64,000 nt of DNA, taken from Microvirga sp. TS319. Lineage in GTDB: Bacteria > Pseudomonadota > Alphaproteobacteria > Rhizobiales > Beijerinckiaceae. The stretch is from positions 1,587,001 to 1,651,000 of the forward strand of contig NZ_JBGGGT010000002.1 of the NCBI RefSeq assembly GCF_041276405.1. The letters are read 5' to 3'. This document shows, one piece after another, positions 1 to 8,462 of the stretch. Below the pieces are notes generated by a model. The model searched no databases, was not told where the DNA came from, and saw nothing but the letters and a program-made list of their open reading frames with translations. Every line of letters begins with the position of its first letter. Positions within the stretch are counted from its first letter, which is position 1. The position numbers and the translations under genes were made by a program.

Positions 1-482
1 TGGCGACCTATGTCGCCGCCATCCTCGTCGTGATCTTCATGTTCGCCACCTACGGGGTGTTCGGCCTCATCGCCAACATCGCGCTCCTCGTGCATGTGGG
101 CCTGATCTTCGGCCTCATGTCGGTGCTCGAAGCTACGCTGACCCTGCCGGGCATCGCGGGCATCGTGCTCACCATCGGCACGGCGGTCGACTCGAACGTG
201 CTGATCTACGAGCGTATCCGCGAGGAGGTCCATTCCGGACGCTCCATCGTGTCCGGCATCCAGGCCGGCTTCGACCGGGCCTTCGCGACCATCGTGGACT
301 CCAACAGCACCATGGCCATTGCCGCCGTGATCCTGTTCTTCCTCGGCTCCGGACCCGTGCGCGGCTTCGCGGTCGTGTTCATTCTCGGCATCCTCACGAC
401 GGTGATCACCGCCGTCACCCTGACGCGCATGATGATTGCGCTCTGGTACCAGTGGATGCGTCCCAAAGTTCTTCCGTTCTAA
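1..482 (+). CDS. secD: Protein translocase subunit SecD, C-terminal part (5' truncated by window)
   Basis: This is the last 159 codons of SecD, read in frame from base 3. SecD is an inner-membrane RND-like subunit of the SecDF complex, which uses the proton motive force to help SecYEG/SecA export proteins. The visible part holds several hydrophobic helices with the family segment GTAVDSNVLIYERIREE, an export-membrane-protein signature, followed by a long helix and two more membrane segments, and it ends RPKVLPF. secF follows at once, and the secD stop codon lies inside the secF ribosome binding site, so the two are cotranscribed and probably translationally coupled. The family identity is secure; the N-terminal periplasmic domain lies outside the window. 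Confidence 0.95.
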   Translation, partial: ATYVAAILVVIFMFATYGVFGLIANIALLVHVGLIFGLMSVLEATLTLPGIAGIVLTIGTAVDSNVLIYERIREEVHSGRSIVSGIQAGFDRAFATIVDSNSTMAIAAVILFFLGSGPVRGFAVVFILGILTTVITAVTLTRMMIALWYQWMRPKVLPF

Positions 483-494
483 GGAGTGAGTATC

Positions 495-1433
495 GTGCGC
501 CTCGTTCGCCTCTGGCCCGAAAACTCCCACTTCGACTTCATGCGCTTCAGGCGCTTCTCCTTCCCGTTGTCCGCCCTCATTTCGGTGGCGACCGCGATCG
601 TGCTCTACACGGTCGGCCTCAATTTCGGCATCGACTTCAAGGGCGGTACGCTCATGGAGATCCAGGCCAAATCGGGCCAGGTCAACGTCGCCCAGATCCG
701 CCACACGGCCGAGGGGTTCGGCTTCGGCGACGTGGAGGTGCAGGAATTCGGCACCGCCGGCGAGGTTTCGCTGCGTTTCCCGATTCAGTCCGGCGGCGAG
801 GCCGCGCAGGCGGGAGTGGTGCAGAAGGCTCGCGATACCTTCGGCAACGAGTACGAGTTCCGCCGCGTCGAGACGGTCGGCCCGCGCGTGTCGGGCGAGC
901 TCGTTCAGTCCGGCACCATCGGCATCGTGTTCTCGGTGATCGCGGTCCTGTTCTATCTCTGGTTCCGCTTCGAGCGCGAGCTGGCGGTAGCGGCCATCAT
1001 CGGCACGCTGCACGATATCGTGCTCACCATCGGCTTCTTCGTGATCACGCGGCACGAGTTCAACATGACCTCGATCGCGGCGATCCTCACCATCGTCGGC
1101 TACTCGCTCAACGAGACCGTGGTGGTGTTCGACCGCACCCGCGAGCTCATGCGCCGCTACAAGACCATGCCGCCGGAAGAGCTGTTGAACCTCTCGATCA
1201 ACCACACCATGTCCCGCACGATCATGACGGCGACGACCACGGCGCTTGCGCTGCTGGCCCTTGTGCTCTTCGGCGGACAGGCGATCCAGGGCTTCGCCCA
1301 GGTCATGCTCTACGGCGTGGTGATCTGCACCTATTCGGCGATCTGCATCTCCTCGCCCATGCTGATCTATATCGGCCTGCGCGGATCCGAGACCGTCAAG
1401 GTGCCGGAGGGCAAGGCCGCAGCCGCGGAGTAG
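495..1433 (+). CDS. secF: Protein translocase subunit SecF
   Basis: SecF is the partner of SecD in the proton-driven SecDF export accessory complex of the inner membrane. The 312-residue product has a first membrane helix near residues 23-42, the family motif FGIDFKGGT just after it, a short periplasmic domain, and five C-terminal helices containing DIVLTIGFF and SLNETVVVFDRTRE, as expected for the family. I chose the GTG at 495 because AAGGAG lies 8 bases upstream; an in-frame GTG at 486 overlaps that site and is less likely. The next gene starts 4 bases after the stop, which suggests an operon. Confidence 0.95.
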   Translation: MRLVRLWPENSHFDFMRFRRFSFPLSALISVATAIVLYTVGLNFGIDFKGGTLMEIQAKSGQVNVAQIRHTAEGFGFGDVEVQEFGTAGEVSLRFPIQSGGEAAQAGVVQKARDTFGNEYEFRRVETVGPRVSGELVQSGTIGIVFSVIAVLFYLWFRFERELAVAAIIGTLHDIVLTIGFFVITRHEFNMTSIAAILTIVGYSLNETVVVFDRTRELMRRYKTMPPEELLNLSINHTMSRTIMTATTTALALLALVLFGGQAIQGFAQVMLYGVVICTYSAICISSPMLIYIGLRGSETVKVPEGKAAAAE

Positions 1434-1437
1434 GACG

Positions 1438-1824
1438 ATGAGCGATAGCCGCCTGTATGACGGTTTCGTCCCCGGACGCTTTCCGATCGATTCTTACGGC
1501 AATGGCGGCTTTCGCTTCGCGGACATGTCCCATCGCGGCTCGATCCTCGCGCTGCCGTCGGGCATCAAGGCGTGGCCCGTCGGCTCCATGAGGGAGCTCG
1601 ACGACGAAGCGCTCGCGCCGATCCTCGCCGAGGCCGAGGAGATCGATCTCCTCCTCTTCGGCACGGGCGCGGAGATCGCGGCGTTTCCGGGACGGTTTCG
1701 CGAGCGTTTCCGCGAGGCCGGCATCGGCCTCGACGTGATGCAGACCGGGGCGGCCGCACGCACTTACAACATTCTCCTGGCGGAAAACCGCAAGGTTGCC
1801 GCCGCCCTCATCGCCGTGGGCTGA
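1438..1824 (+). CDS. Mth938-like domain protein (NDUFAF3/AAMDC family)
   Basis: This 128-residue protein belongs to the Mth938-like (DUF498) family. Its eukaryotic member NDUFAF3 is an assembly factor for respiratory complex I. The pattern of the family is visible: an N-terminal IDSYGNGGFRF segment, a central LLLFGTGAE strand-turn, and a C-terminal GIGLDVMQTGAAARTYNILL segment. It starts 4 bases after secF and is followed one base after its stop by a squalene-synthase-like gene, so the four genes from secD look like one transcript. Assignment to the family is firm. A role in complex I assembly in this bacterium is inferred from the eukaryotic homologue. Confidence 0.85.
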   Translation: MSDSRLYDGFVPGRFPIDSYGNGGFRFADMSHRGSILALPSGIKAWPVGSMRELDDEALAPILAEAEEIDLLLFGTGAEIAAFPGRFRERFREAGIGLDVMQTGAAARTYNILLAENRKVAAALIAVG

Positions 1825-1825
1825 T

Positions 1826-2668
1826 ATGGCCGATCCGCAATCGAATTTCGCCCATTGCGAGGCGCTCGTCCGCGAGGCCGATCCCGACCGCTACTGGGCA
1901 AGCCTCCTCGCGCCCGAGGGAAAGCGTCCCTATCTCCACGCCCTCCACGCCTTCAATTTCGAGATCGCGCGCGTGCGCGAATCCGTGCGGGAGCCGATGC
2001 TCGGCGAGATCCGCCTGCAATGGTGGCGCGACGCGCTGCAGGGCGAGGCGAGGGGCGACGTGCGCGCCAATCCCGTCGCGGCTGCGCTCGACGACACGGT
2101 CGTCAGATTCCGCCTGCCCCGGCAGTCGCTCGTGGATCTGATCGATGCGCGGATCTTCGATCTCTACGACGATCCCATGCCGAGCGTGAACGACCTGGAG
2201 GGCTATAGCGGCGAGACGTCGTCGAGCCTGATCCAGCTCGCGAGCATCATTCTCTCCGACGGCAAGGACCCCGGAGCGGCGGACGCTGCCGGTCACGCGG
2301 GCGTGGCCTATGCCATCGCCGGTCTCCTGCGCGCCTTCCCGATTCATGCGCGGCAGGGACAACTCTATATCCCCACCGACATCCTGGCGCAGCACGGCGT
2401 GGTCCGGGACGACATCGTCACCGGGCGAGGCGGGCCGGGCCTTGAGGGAGCGCTGGCCGACATGCGCGCCATCGCCCGCCGCCATCTCGATCAGGCGAGA
2501 ACCCTGCGCACGACCATTCCGGCAGAGGCCGAACCGGCTTTTCGCCCGCTCGCGCTGGTCGAGCCCTATCTGAAGGCGATGGAGAAACCGGATTACGATC
2601 CGCTCCACACGCCCATCGACCTCCCGCAATGGCGAAAGATCTGGGCGCTCTGGCGCGGGCCGTTTTAG
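1826..2668 (+). CDS. Squalene/phytoene synthase family protein, catalytic motifs degenerate (NDUFAF6-like)
   Basis: This 280-residue all-helical protein belongs to the phytoene/squalene synthase superfamily, with the typical segments HALHAFNFEIARVRE, GEIRLQWWRDAL and ARQGQLYIPTDIL. Both places where true synthases carry Asp-rich, magnesium-binding motifs lack the acidic residues: the first reads FNFEIARVRE and the second LLRAFPIHARQG. The same loss is typical of NDUFAF6, a mitochondrial complex I assembly factor, so I do not predict prenyl synthase activity. The ATG at 1826 is one base after the upstream stop. The TAG stop (2666-2668) is part of an intergenic palindromic repeat. Confidence 0.8.
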   Translation: MADPQSNFAHCEALVREADPDRYWASLLAPEGKRPYLHALHAFNFEIARVRESVREPMLGEIRLQWWRDALQGEARGDVRANPVAAALDDTVVRFRLPRQSLVDLIDARIFDLYDDPMPSVNDLEGYSGETSSSLIQLASIILSDGKDPGAADAAGHAGVAYAIAGLLRAFPIHARQGQLYIPTDILAQHGVVRDDIVTGRGGPGLEGALADMRAIARRHLDQARTLRTTIPAEAEPAFRPLALVEPYLKAMEKPDYDPLHTPIDLPQWRKIWALWRGPF

Positions 2669-2779
2669 AGCATCGAACGCGGGAAGTGGGAACCGGTTTG
2701 GCGTGAAAAGATGCTCAACCCAGAATAGTCGAGCATCGAACGCGGGACGTGGGCACCGGTTCTGCGTGAAAAGACGCTC
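2668..2779. repeat. Two tandem copies of the intergenic GCATCG palindrome
   Basis: Two units, 2668-2716 and 2731-2779, each run from GAGCATCGAACGCGG through a CCGGTT core to GA(T/C)GCTC. The first begins at the TAG stop of the preceding gene. They are members of the dispersed palindromic family described in the findings. Bases 2780-2990 hold only a weak small reading frame and a second type of inverted repeat. Confidence 0.85.
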
Positions 2780-2791
2780 GAAAACGTAAGT

Positions 2792-2902
2792 TTACGGCAT
2801 CGGGCAGGGGGCGATTTCACGTCCAATGCTGCAGGAGCGGAGGCCCTTTTCCATCATCTCCGCGCAGGCGAGTTCCATAAGGACGGCGTCGAGGAGAATC
2901 AC
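2792..2902 (-). CDS. Possible 36-residue small protein
   Basis: A short frame starts at GTG 2902 with a purine-rich GAGAGGGGGC a few bases upstream, and ends at 2792. The product has one hydrophobic stretch (VILLDAVLMELACAEMM) and two Cys residues near its C-terminus. I recognise no family. It sits in the trmFO 3' region on the same strand and might be a cotranscribed microprotein or simply non-coding. Confidence 0.25.
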   Translation of the reverse strand: MILLDAVLMELACAEMMEKGLRSCSIGREIAPCPMP

Positions 2903-2931
2903 AGCCGCCCCCTCTCGGCGTCCTTTGCTAT

Positions 2932-2981
2932 CGTCAGCGGTTATGGATCCCGGGCTCCGCTTTGCGGTCCCGGGATGACGG
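2932..2981. repeat. Second-family inverted repeat (GGTTATGGATCCCGGG type)
   Basis: The segment contains GGATCCCGGGCTC followed by GGTCCCGGGATGA, an imperfect inverted repeat. A close relative with the same GGTTATGGATCCCGGGCTC core lies at 26950-27001 upstream of gyrA. It is unrelated in sequence to the GCATCG palindromes. Confidence 0.6.
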
Positions 2982-2991
2982 AAAAAGCAGC

Positions 2992-4410
2992 TTACTCGGC
3001 CGCGGCGGGCATGTTGGCGGCGGACAGCCATGCCGAGAGATCGGCGCGGGCGCGGTCGGTGAGCATCTTCTTCTTCGCGATGGTCTTGGCCGAGCCGCGC
3101 AGGCGCTTGCCGTCCTCGGCTTTCGGCGCCCGGTCGAGGGGCGGGAACAGGCCGAAATTCACGTTCATGGGCTGGAACGAGCGCGGGCCCTCGTCGATGG
3201 TCTCGATATGGCCGCCTGTGATGTGGTTGATCAGGGCCCCGAGGGCCGTGGTGTGCGGCAGGGGCTGAATCGGGCGGCCGAGCCGCTCGGCGGCGGCGAA
3301 GCGGCCCGTCATGAGGCCCACCGCCGCGCTTTCCACATAGCCTTCGCAGCCAGTGATCTGACCCGCGAAGCGCAGGCGCGGCATCGCCTTCAGGCGAAGC
3401 GTCGGATCGAGAAGCTTGGGCGAGTTGAGATAGGTGTTGCGGTGGATGCCGCCGAGCCGGGCGAACTCGGCGTTTTCGAGGCCAGGGATCATGCGGAAGA
3501 TGCCGGACTGGGCGCCGTATTTCAGCTTGGTCTGGAAGCCCACCATGTTGAACAGGGTGCCGAGCGCATTATCCTGGCGCAGCTGCACCACCGCATAGGG
3601 CTTTTGGTCGGGATGATGCGGATTGGTGAGGCCGACGGGCTTCATGGGGCCGTGGCGCAGGGTTTCGCGGCCGCGCTCGGCCATGACCTCGATCGGCAGG
3701 CAGCCGTCGAAATAGGGAGTATTGGCTTCCCACTCCTTGAATTCGGTCTTGTCGCCCTCGATCAGGGCATCCACGAAGGCCTCGTATTGCTCCTTCGTCA
3801 TGGGGCAGTTGATGTAGTCCTTGCCGGTTCCGCCCGGTCCGACCTTGTCGTAGCGGGACTGGAACCAGGCGACGTCCATGTCCACGGATTCGCGGTAGAT
3901 GATCGGCGCGATGGCGTCGAAGAAGGCGAGCGAGGTCTCACCCGTCAGCTTGAGGATCGCCTCGGCCAGGGAGGGTGAGGTGAGCGGGCCGGTGGCGACG
4001 ATGACGGATGTCCAATCCTCCGGCGGGATTTCCGGAATCTCGCCGCGCTCGATCGTAACGAGCGGATGCGCTTCGAGGGCGGCCGTCACGGCATAGGAGA
4101 AGCCGTCGCGGTCCACCGCCAGCGCGCCGCCCGCAGGCACCTGGTTGGCATCGCCCTTCGCCATGATGAGGGAGCCGAGGGTGCGCATTTCCTGGTGCAG
4201 CAGGCCGACGGCGTTCGTTTCCGCGTCGTCCGAGCGGAAGGAATTGGAGCAGACGAGCTCGGCCAGGCCTTGCGTCTTGTGCGCGTCGGTGCCGCGCACC
4301 GGACGCATCTCATGGAGGATGACGGGAACGCCGGCCTGCGCGATCTGCCAGGTGGCTTCCGAGCCGGCGAGTCCGCCGCCGACGACGTGAATGGGTTCGA
4401 TCTTGCTCAT
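2992..4410 (-). CDS. trmFO: Methylenetetrahydrofolate--tRNA-(uracil-5-)-methyltransferase TrmFO
   Basis: TrmFO is a cytosolic flavoprotein that methylates uridine 54 of the tRNA T-loop, using methylenetetrahydrofolate and FAD. The 472-residue product has the FAD-binding glycine motif near its N-terminus ([12 protein letters not shown]), then family segments [45 protein letters not shown], the [12 protein letters not shown] block and NVNFGLFPP. The length is normal for the family. I chose the ATG at 4410 because AAGAGA lies about 9 bases upstream; ATG 4416 is two codons further out. It is transcribed alone, convergent with the secDF operon. Confidence 0.96.
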   Translation of the reverse strand: MSKIEPIHVVGGGLAGSEATWQIAQAGVPVILHEMRPVRGTDAHKTQGLAELVCSNSFRSDDAETNAVGLLHQEMRTLGSLIMAKGDANQVPAGGALAVDRDGFSYAVTAALEAHPLVTIERGEIPEIPPEDWTSVIVATGPLTSPSLAEAILKLTGETSLAFFDAIAPIIYRESVDMDVAWFQSRYDKVGPGGTGKDYINCPMTKEQYEAFVDALIEGDKTEFKEWEANTPYFDGCLPIEVMAERGRETLRHGPMKPVGLTNPHHPDQKPYAVVQLRQDNALGTLFNMVGFQTKLKYGAQSGIFRMIPGLENAEFARLGGIHRNTYLNSPKLLDPTLRLKAMPRLRFAGQITGCEGYVESAAVGLMTGRFAAAERLGRPIQPLPHTTALGALINHITGGHIETIDEGPRSFQPMNVNFGLFPPLDRAPKAEDGKRLRGSAKTIAKKKMLTDRARADLSAWLSAANMPAAAE

Positions 4411-4422
4411 GGTCATTCTCTT

Positions 4423-4548
4423 AGCGCATCGTGCGAGAAAGTGGTCCCGGTTTTTTCGCCAGAACGATGCGCCGCCTAAAGACTTGGGCATCGAATGTGT
4501 CCCAAAAGTGGGATCTGCTTTTGAGCCCGATGCTTTGAGCCCGATGCT
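4423..4548. repeat. Intergenic palindromes upstream of trmFO
   Basis: One canonical unit (4423-4473, GCATCGTGCGAGAAAGTGG through CGCCAGAACGATGCG) is followed by a degenerate unit (4488-4548) with GCATCGAATGTG, AAAAGTGGGATC and CCGATGCT. They lie between the divergent starts of trmFO and the SDR gene, so at least some copies sit in 5' regions rather than after stop codons. Confidence 0.8.
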
Positions 4549-4616
4549 TGCGGTCTTGTTGACTCCCGTAGGGGCCCTGGTCAAGGTGAGCCGGCATTTT
4601 CGAGGAGGTTCGCGCC

Positions 4617-5375
4617 ATGCAATCCATGCGGCCGGTGGTGTTTATTACGGGCGGCAGCCGGGGCATAGGGGCTTCGGTGGCGCAGATGGCGGCCGCGCGC
4701 GGCTACGACGTGGCGATCACCTATCGGACCGAGCGCGAGGCCGCCGAGGCGGTGCTCGCCGCCTGCCGGGCCTCCGGCGCCAAGGCCTTCGCCTGCCAGG
4801 GCGACGTTGTCGTGGAGGCGGATGTCATCCGCATGTTCGATGAGGCCGAAGCGGGCCTGGGGCGCCTCTCGCATGTGGTGAACAACGCGGGCGTGACCGG
4901 CAAGTCCGGCCGCCTGGAGGATGCCGCGGCCGAGGTTCTGCGCAGCTGCATCGACGTCAATGTTACCGGAGCCCTCCTCGTGGCCCGTGAGGCGGCACGG
5001 CGGCTCTCGACCCGGAGAGGCGGCCATGGAGGCTCCATCGTCAACATCTCGTCGGCCGCCGCCAGGCTCGGGAGCTCCGGCGAATATGTCTGGTATGCCG
5101 CCTCGAAGGGCGCGATCGACTCCCTCACGGTGGGCCTTGCCCGGGAGCTGGCGCTGGACGGCGTCCGCGTGAATGCTGTCTCGCCGGGCATGACCCGCAC
5201 CGATATTCACGAGCGCAGCACCCAGGATCTCGGGCGCCTGGAGCGCCTGAAGCCTTTTATCCCCATGCAGCGGATCGGGGAGCCCGAGGAGGTCGCGGAG
5301 GCCGTGCTGTTCCTGATGTCGGATGCGGCATCCTATATCACGGGCGCCAATCTGCCGGTCACGGGCGGGCGGTAG
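4617..5375 (+). CDS. SDR family NAD(P)-dependent oxidoreductase
   Basis: This 252-residue classical short-chain dehydrogenase/reductase has the cofactor motif [10 protein letters not shown] at residues 11-20, the NNAG motif, a catalytic Ser in [12 protein letters not shown] followed by YAASK, and a C-terminal [12 protein letters not shown]. These are the expected elements for an FabG/glucose-dehydrogenase-like enzyme of the cytosol. The Asn-Ser-Tyr-Lys set is complete, so it should be active, but the substrate cannot be told from sequence. A strong GAGGAG precedes the ATG at 4617. It is a single gene, divergent from trmFO. Confidence 0.88.
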   Translation: MQSMRPVVFITGGSRGIGASVAQMAAARGYDVAITYRTEREAAEAVLAACRASGAKAFACQGDVVVEADVIRMFDEAEAGLGRLSHVVNNAGVTGKSGRLEDAAAEVLRSCIDVNVTGALLVAREAARRLSTRRGGHGGSIVNISSAAARLGSSGEYVWYAASKGAIDSLTVGLARELALDGVRVNAVSPGMTRTDIHERSTQDLGRLERLKPFIPMQRIGEPEEVAEAVLFLMSDAASYITGANLPVTGGR

Positions 5376-5508
5376 GTGGCATCTTCCGACGTGCGGGACA
5401 GGAATTTGGCGCCTTTCCAGGGGCGCACCTTCGAGACGTTTCCAAGACGTTATGGCCGCGCCAAGCGCGGTCATGACGTCAGACGAGCGGATTGGCCATG
5501 CTCCCGTC

Positions 5509-5531
5509 ATGCCCGGCCATAAGCCGGGCAT
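5509..5531. repeat. ATGCCCGGC inverted repeat (third family)
   Basis: Perfect 9-bp arms ATGCCCGGC (5509-5517) and GCCGGGCAT (5523-5531) flank a 5-base loop. The same arms recur at 61490-61512. It lies in the 316-base gap between the SDR gene and the DUF1127 gene, which otherwise holds only the DUF1127 terminator. Confidence 0.6.
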
Positions 5532-5635
5532 CCCGGTCTTCCTGCCATAGTGTTTCCGAGCCACAGGCGGCCGCGACCGATCCCGGATCCCGTCCGGGGC
5601 GGCCATACTGTGTGAGACGAGGAACCATCGCCCAA

Positions 5636-5664
5636 AAAGAAAAACGCCCGCTTGCGGCGGGCGT
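5636..5664 (-). terminator. Rho-independent terminator of the DUF1127 gene
   Basis: Arms ACGCCCGC (5644-5651) and GCGGGCGT (5657-5664) form an 8-bp stem. Read on the minus strand it is followed by a T-rich run (bases 5643 down to 5636). It lies 29 bases beyond the stop of the small DUF1127 gene. Confidence 0.8.
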
Positions 5665-5692
5665 AAATCGTTTGCTGCAGTGCAGCTATATA

Positions 5693-5848
5693 TTACGCGG
5701 TGGCGTGCTCGCGGGCGATGCTGTCGATCTGAAAGCGGGAAATGCCGAGATCGTCGAGCTCGCGGTCCGACAGGAGCGACAGCTCACGGACGGTTTCGCG
5801 ATAACGCAGGTAAGCGCGGACCTTAGCGAGGATGTAGGACACGAACAT
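5693..5848 (-). CDS. DUF1127 small basic protein
   Basis: This 51-residue protein has the two features of DUF1127: an N-terminal helix (ILAKVRAYLRYRETVRELSLL) and the C-terminal signature LSDRELDDLGISR followed by a short tail. Family members in related bacteria are abundant cytosolic proteins. A role in RNA turnover and phosphate or stress adaptation is reported for some, and I only infer it here. The ATG at 5848 has a near-perfect AGGAGG eight bases upstream. It is a monocistronic unit with its own terminator, and its leader contains a small GCCGG/CCGGC hairpin (5868-5886). Confidence 0.9.
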   Translation of the reverse strand: MFVSYILAKVRAYLRYRETVRELSLLSDRELDDLGISRFQIDSIAREHATA

Positions 5849-5998
5849 TGGGAACCTCCTTCAGTGAGCCGGCCCCTGTGACCGGCAGGCCTTTGTTCTT
5901 GCGTGTGCAATGCAGCATATAGACCTGTGCGCTGCAAAAGAGGAGTGGTAATAATGTAGATCAGTCATGCTTTAGTAGCATACCGCTTTAAGGGCCCA

Positions 5999-7117
5999 TT
6001 AATGGGGCCGGCGCTCCGGTAGGGCCTCCTGTCCGGGGCTGACGAACTCCGTCCTGGTGCGGGGAAGGGCCTGAGGATAGGTTTCGAGCAGCCAGGCGAC
6101 GAGCTTCTCACGCACCTCGTTGCGCAGGTCGGACGAGGCTCCTGAGGAGCCCGCGCTCATGAGGCCGCGGATCTGGAGGGTAGTCTCCTTCGCGTCGGTG
6201 ACGTGCAGAACGCCCACCTGGCGATCCCAGAGCTTGGATTCTCCAAGGATCTCCAGGAACTTGGTACGTACCTCGTCGATCGGCGTCGCGTAGTCGACAT
6301 ACCAGAAGACCGATCCGAGAATCGAGCTCGATTGGCGGGTCCAGTTCTGGAAGGGCTTCTCCATGAAATAGGACAGGGGCACGACCATCCGGCGCCAGTC
6401 CCAGAGTCGGATGACCACATAGGTGGTCTGGATCTCCTCCACGGTGCCGAACTCGCCTTCGAGCAGCACCTCGTCCCCGAGCCGGATCGGCTGGGCGATG
6501 GCGAGCTGGACGCCGGCGATGAGGTTCGAGAGCACCGGCCGTGCCGCCAGACCGACCGCCAGGCCCGCGACGCCCGCCGAGGCGAAGAGGCTGACGCCGT
6601 ATTGCCGCACGGACGGAATCGTCATGAGCATCGCGGAAAAGGTAAGAAAGCCCAGTCCGAACACGATCGTGCGGCGCAGCAGGCGCACCTGGGTGAGGAG
6701 CTTGCGGCTCAGGACGCTGTCCTCGGAGCCTCTCAAGGCGCGACGGAGATAAATCTCCGAAGCCGTGTTGACGATGGTGATCGCGCTCCAACCCAGGAAG
6801 ATGACGAAGCCGAAGAGGAGAACCCGCTCGAACAGGTCGTAGCTCGGCCCCCGCCTCGGCAGGACCTGCACGACGAGGCCGAGACCCAGAACGAGCAGGC
6901 CGAGCCTGGTGGGCGGACCGATTCTATGCAGCAGCTTGCGCCCGAATTCCGCCAGTCGTCCTCTCAGCGCCAGTCGCAACGCATGGAAGAGAAGGGAGTG
7001 GAGGAAGAGGAGCAGAAAGGCCGCGGCGGCGAGAAAAGCGATGTTGACCAACCAGCTCGGCCACAAGCCCTGCCATCGCTCGAGGGCGTTGGTGAGAGTC
7101 AGCATGATGTCCTGCAT
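5999..7117 (-). CDS. MscS-family mechanosensitive ion channel protein
   Basis: This inner-membrane protein of about 372 residues has an N-terminal group of hydrophobic helices, then the MscS core: the pore-lining helix region (SVRQYGVSLFASAGVAGLAVGLAARPVLSNLIAGVQLAIAQ in the protein, rich in Gly and Ala) followed by the beta domain with PIRLGDEVLLEGEFGTVEEI and DWRRMVVPLSYFMEKPFQNW. Such channels release solutes on osmotic downshock. I place the start at ATG 7117; a TTG at 7153 and an ATG at 7105 are alternatives and none has a strong ribosome site. It is monocistronic. Confidence 0.88.
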   Translation of the reverse strand: MQDIMLTLTNALERWQGLWPSWLVNIAFLAAAAFLLLFLHSLLFHALRLALRGRLAEFGRKLLHRIGPPTRLGLLVLGLGLVVQVLPRRGPSYDLFERVLLFGFVIFLGWSAITIVNTASEIYLRRALRGSEDSVLSRKLLTQVRLLRRTIVFGLGFLTFSAMLMTIPSVRQYGVSLFASAGVAGLAVGLAARPVLSNLIAGVQLAIAQPIRLGDEVLLEGEFGTVEEIQTTYVVIRLWDWRRMVVPLSYFMEKPFQNWTRQSSSILGSVFWYVDYATPIDEVRTKFLEILGESKLWDRQVGVLHVTDAKETTLQIRGLMSAGSSGASSDLRNEVREKLVAWLLETYPQALPRTRTEFVSPGQEALPERRPH

Positions 7118-7210
7118 GGGAGCGGAACGCCATGGCCGGGAAGGTGTTCCCAAGAAAAAGCCCCGGTCGGGCCGGGGCTGAGATCCTGTGGGACGTCACT
7201 GCGGGCTACA

Positions 7211-7326
7211 GCATCGGACGTGAAAAGTGGATTTGCACTTTTGGGATCCAATCCGATGCTCCCTTCTTGGAAAGAGCGCATCGTTGCGAGCGAAAAACCG
7301 GGGCCACTGTTTCGCTCGATGCGCTA
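7211..7326. repeat. Two intergenic palindromes between the MscS and RTX genes
   Basis: One unit (7211-7260) carries GCATCGGACGTGAAAAGTGG and ends CCGATGCTC. A second (7278-7326) has GCGCATCGTTGCGAGCG and ends CGATGCGCTATAG. The end of the second unit supplies the TAG stop codon (7324-7326, minus strand) of the RTX gene. Confidence 0.85.
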
Positions 7327-8208
7327 TAGCACGTAGAAATCGGCCTTCGTGATGGCGAGCCCCGCTTTCAACTGGGCGATTTTGATCGCTGCCGCGCCGC
7401 CAATGCCATCGGGATCGTAGAGAAGGGCGCCCGTACCCTTGTTGTAGATGATGCGGTCGGTGGAATCGGCCGCGGCCGGGCCGACCCGGAATGCCGCCGC
7501 GGAGAGCCAGCCGTCGGGTCCGATCCTCGTGAAGATCTTGTTGTCGAGCATGATGGTGTCGTCACGCGCGTTGAAATCCGTGATCGTGTCGACATTGGTA
7601 CGCGAGGGCGTCGCATCGAAGACGAAGTAGTCGCGTCCCGGGCCGCCCGTCAGGGTATCGCTGTCGAGGCCGCCGCTGAGATAGTCGCTGCCATTGCCGC
7701 CATTGAGAAAGTCGCGGCCGGTGCCGCCATAAAGATCGTCGTCCCCGTTCAGGCCGTAGAGCTTGTCGTTCCCGGCATCGCCGAAGACGATGTCCGCGCC
7801 GCCATAGGAGTAGACGACGTCGTTACCGTAGCCGCCGCGGATCACGTCCGCATAGTCGTTGCCATAGAACGTGTCATTGCCTCTGTTGAGCGCGACGTAC
7901 CAATCGTAGCTGTTCAGGTCGTCCACCGTCGTGTGGAGATCGAGGCCCTTGATCGAAAGCACGGCGAAGCCGTTGTTCTCATAGAGCAGGTCGTCGATGA
8001 TCACGTCGTACCCATTGCTCCAGTACCAGGCCGAGTAGCGGTCGACGAGAGAGCTGCCGTTCACGTCGAAGATGGCGAGATCCCCGTCATCGTAGATGTT
8101 GACGGTTTCGATATACGGACTGGCGCTGACGAAGGACCAGCCGGACGGGGTGGTGCCCGACATGTTGAAACCGATACCGGCGGTGTTGAACGCTTGAAAG
8201 ATGGCCAT
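7324..8208 (-). CDS. RTX-type calcium-binding protein
   Basis: The 294-residue protein starts with an acidic aromatic-rich domain (residues 1-115), then carries about seven GGxGxDxLx nonapeptide repeats (RGGYGNDVV, GDAGNDKLYG, GGTGRDFLNG, GGNGSDYLSG and others), which fold into a calcium-bound beta roll. It ends in a roughly 90-residue serralysin-like C-terminal module (ITDFNARDDTIMLDNKIF ... DFYVL). There is no signal peptide. Family knowledge says such proteins leave by a type I secretion system that reads the C-terminus; no such system is in the window. The ATG at 8208 is preceded by AGGA. The C-terminus resembles that of the giant protein at 18285-22115. Confidence 0.85.
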   Translation of the reverse strand: MAIFQAFNTAGIGFNMSGTTPSGWSFVSASPYIETVNIYDDGDLAIFDVNGSSLVDRYSAWYWSNGYDVIIDDLLYENNGFAVLSIKGLDLHTTVDDLNSYDWYVALNRGNDTFYGNDYADVIRGGYGNDVVYSYGGADIVFGDAGNDKLYGLNGDDDLYGGTGRDFLNGGNGSDYLSGGLDSDTLTGGPGRDYFVFDATPSRTNVDTITDFNARDDTIMLDNKIFTRIGPDGWLSAAAFRVGPAAADSTDRIIYNKGTGALLYDPDGIGGAAAIKIAQLKAGLAITKADFYVL

Positions 8209-8431
8209 GGCGGCGCATTCCTGCTGGGTCACTGACAAGCGCAACTCTACGCGGGCAAATCTGAATTTAAGCTGCACAATGCGCGGAAAGACTTGCTAGC
8301 GTTAATGCTTCCTGAGTGACGACGGCGCATCGCAGATCGTAAGATGAACAGATATTCATCGGCACTTGTTGAGTAATGACATCATTCGTTACTCTAATTG
8401 GTGGAACAGTAGTTTCCGGTGTGCGTTCCCA

Positions 8432-8454
8432 CTCCGATTTATAGTTAATCGGAG
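8432..8454 (+). promoter_or_regulatory. Hairpin masking the ribosome binding site of the 8463 gene
   Basis: Perfect 8-bp arms CTCCGATT (8432-8439) and AATCGGAG (8447-8454) flank the loop TATAGTT. The 3' arm contains the only Shine-Dalgarno (GGAG, 8451-8454), which sits 8 bases before ATG 8463. Formation of this stem in the mRNA would hide the site, as in an RNA thermometer or translational switch. The rest of the 254-base gap upstream shows no other clear signal. Confidence 0.55.
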
Positions 8455-8462
8455 ATGAATAG

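Noticed and set aside
2962..3978. 338-codon plus-strand frame
   Set aside because: It is the shadow of trmFO, whose motifs are complete on the other strand.
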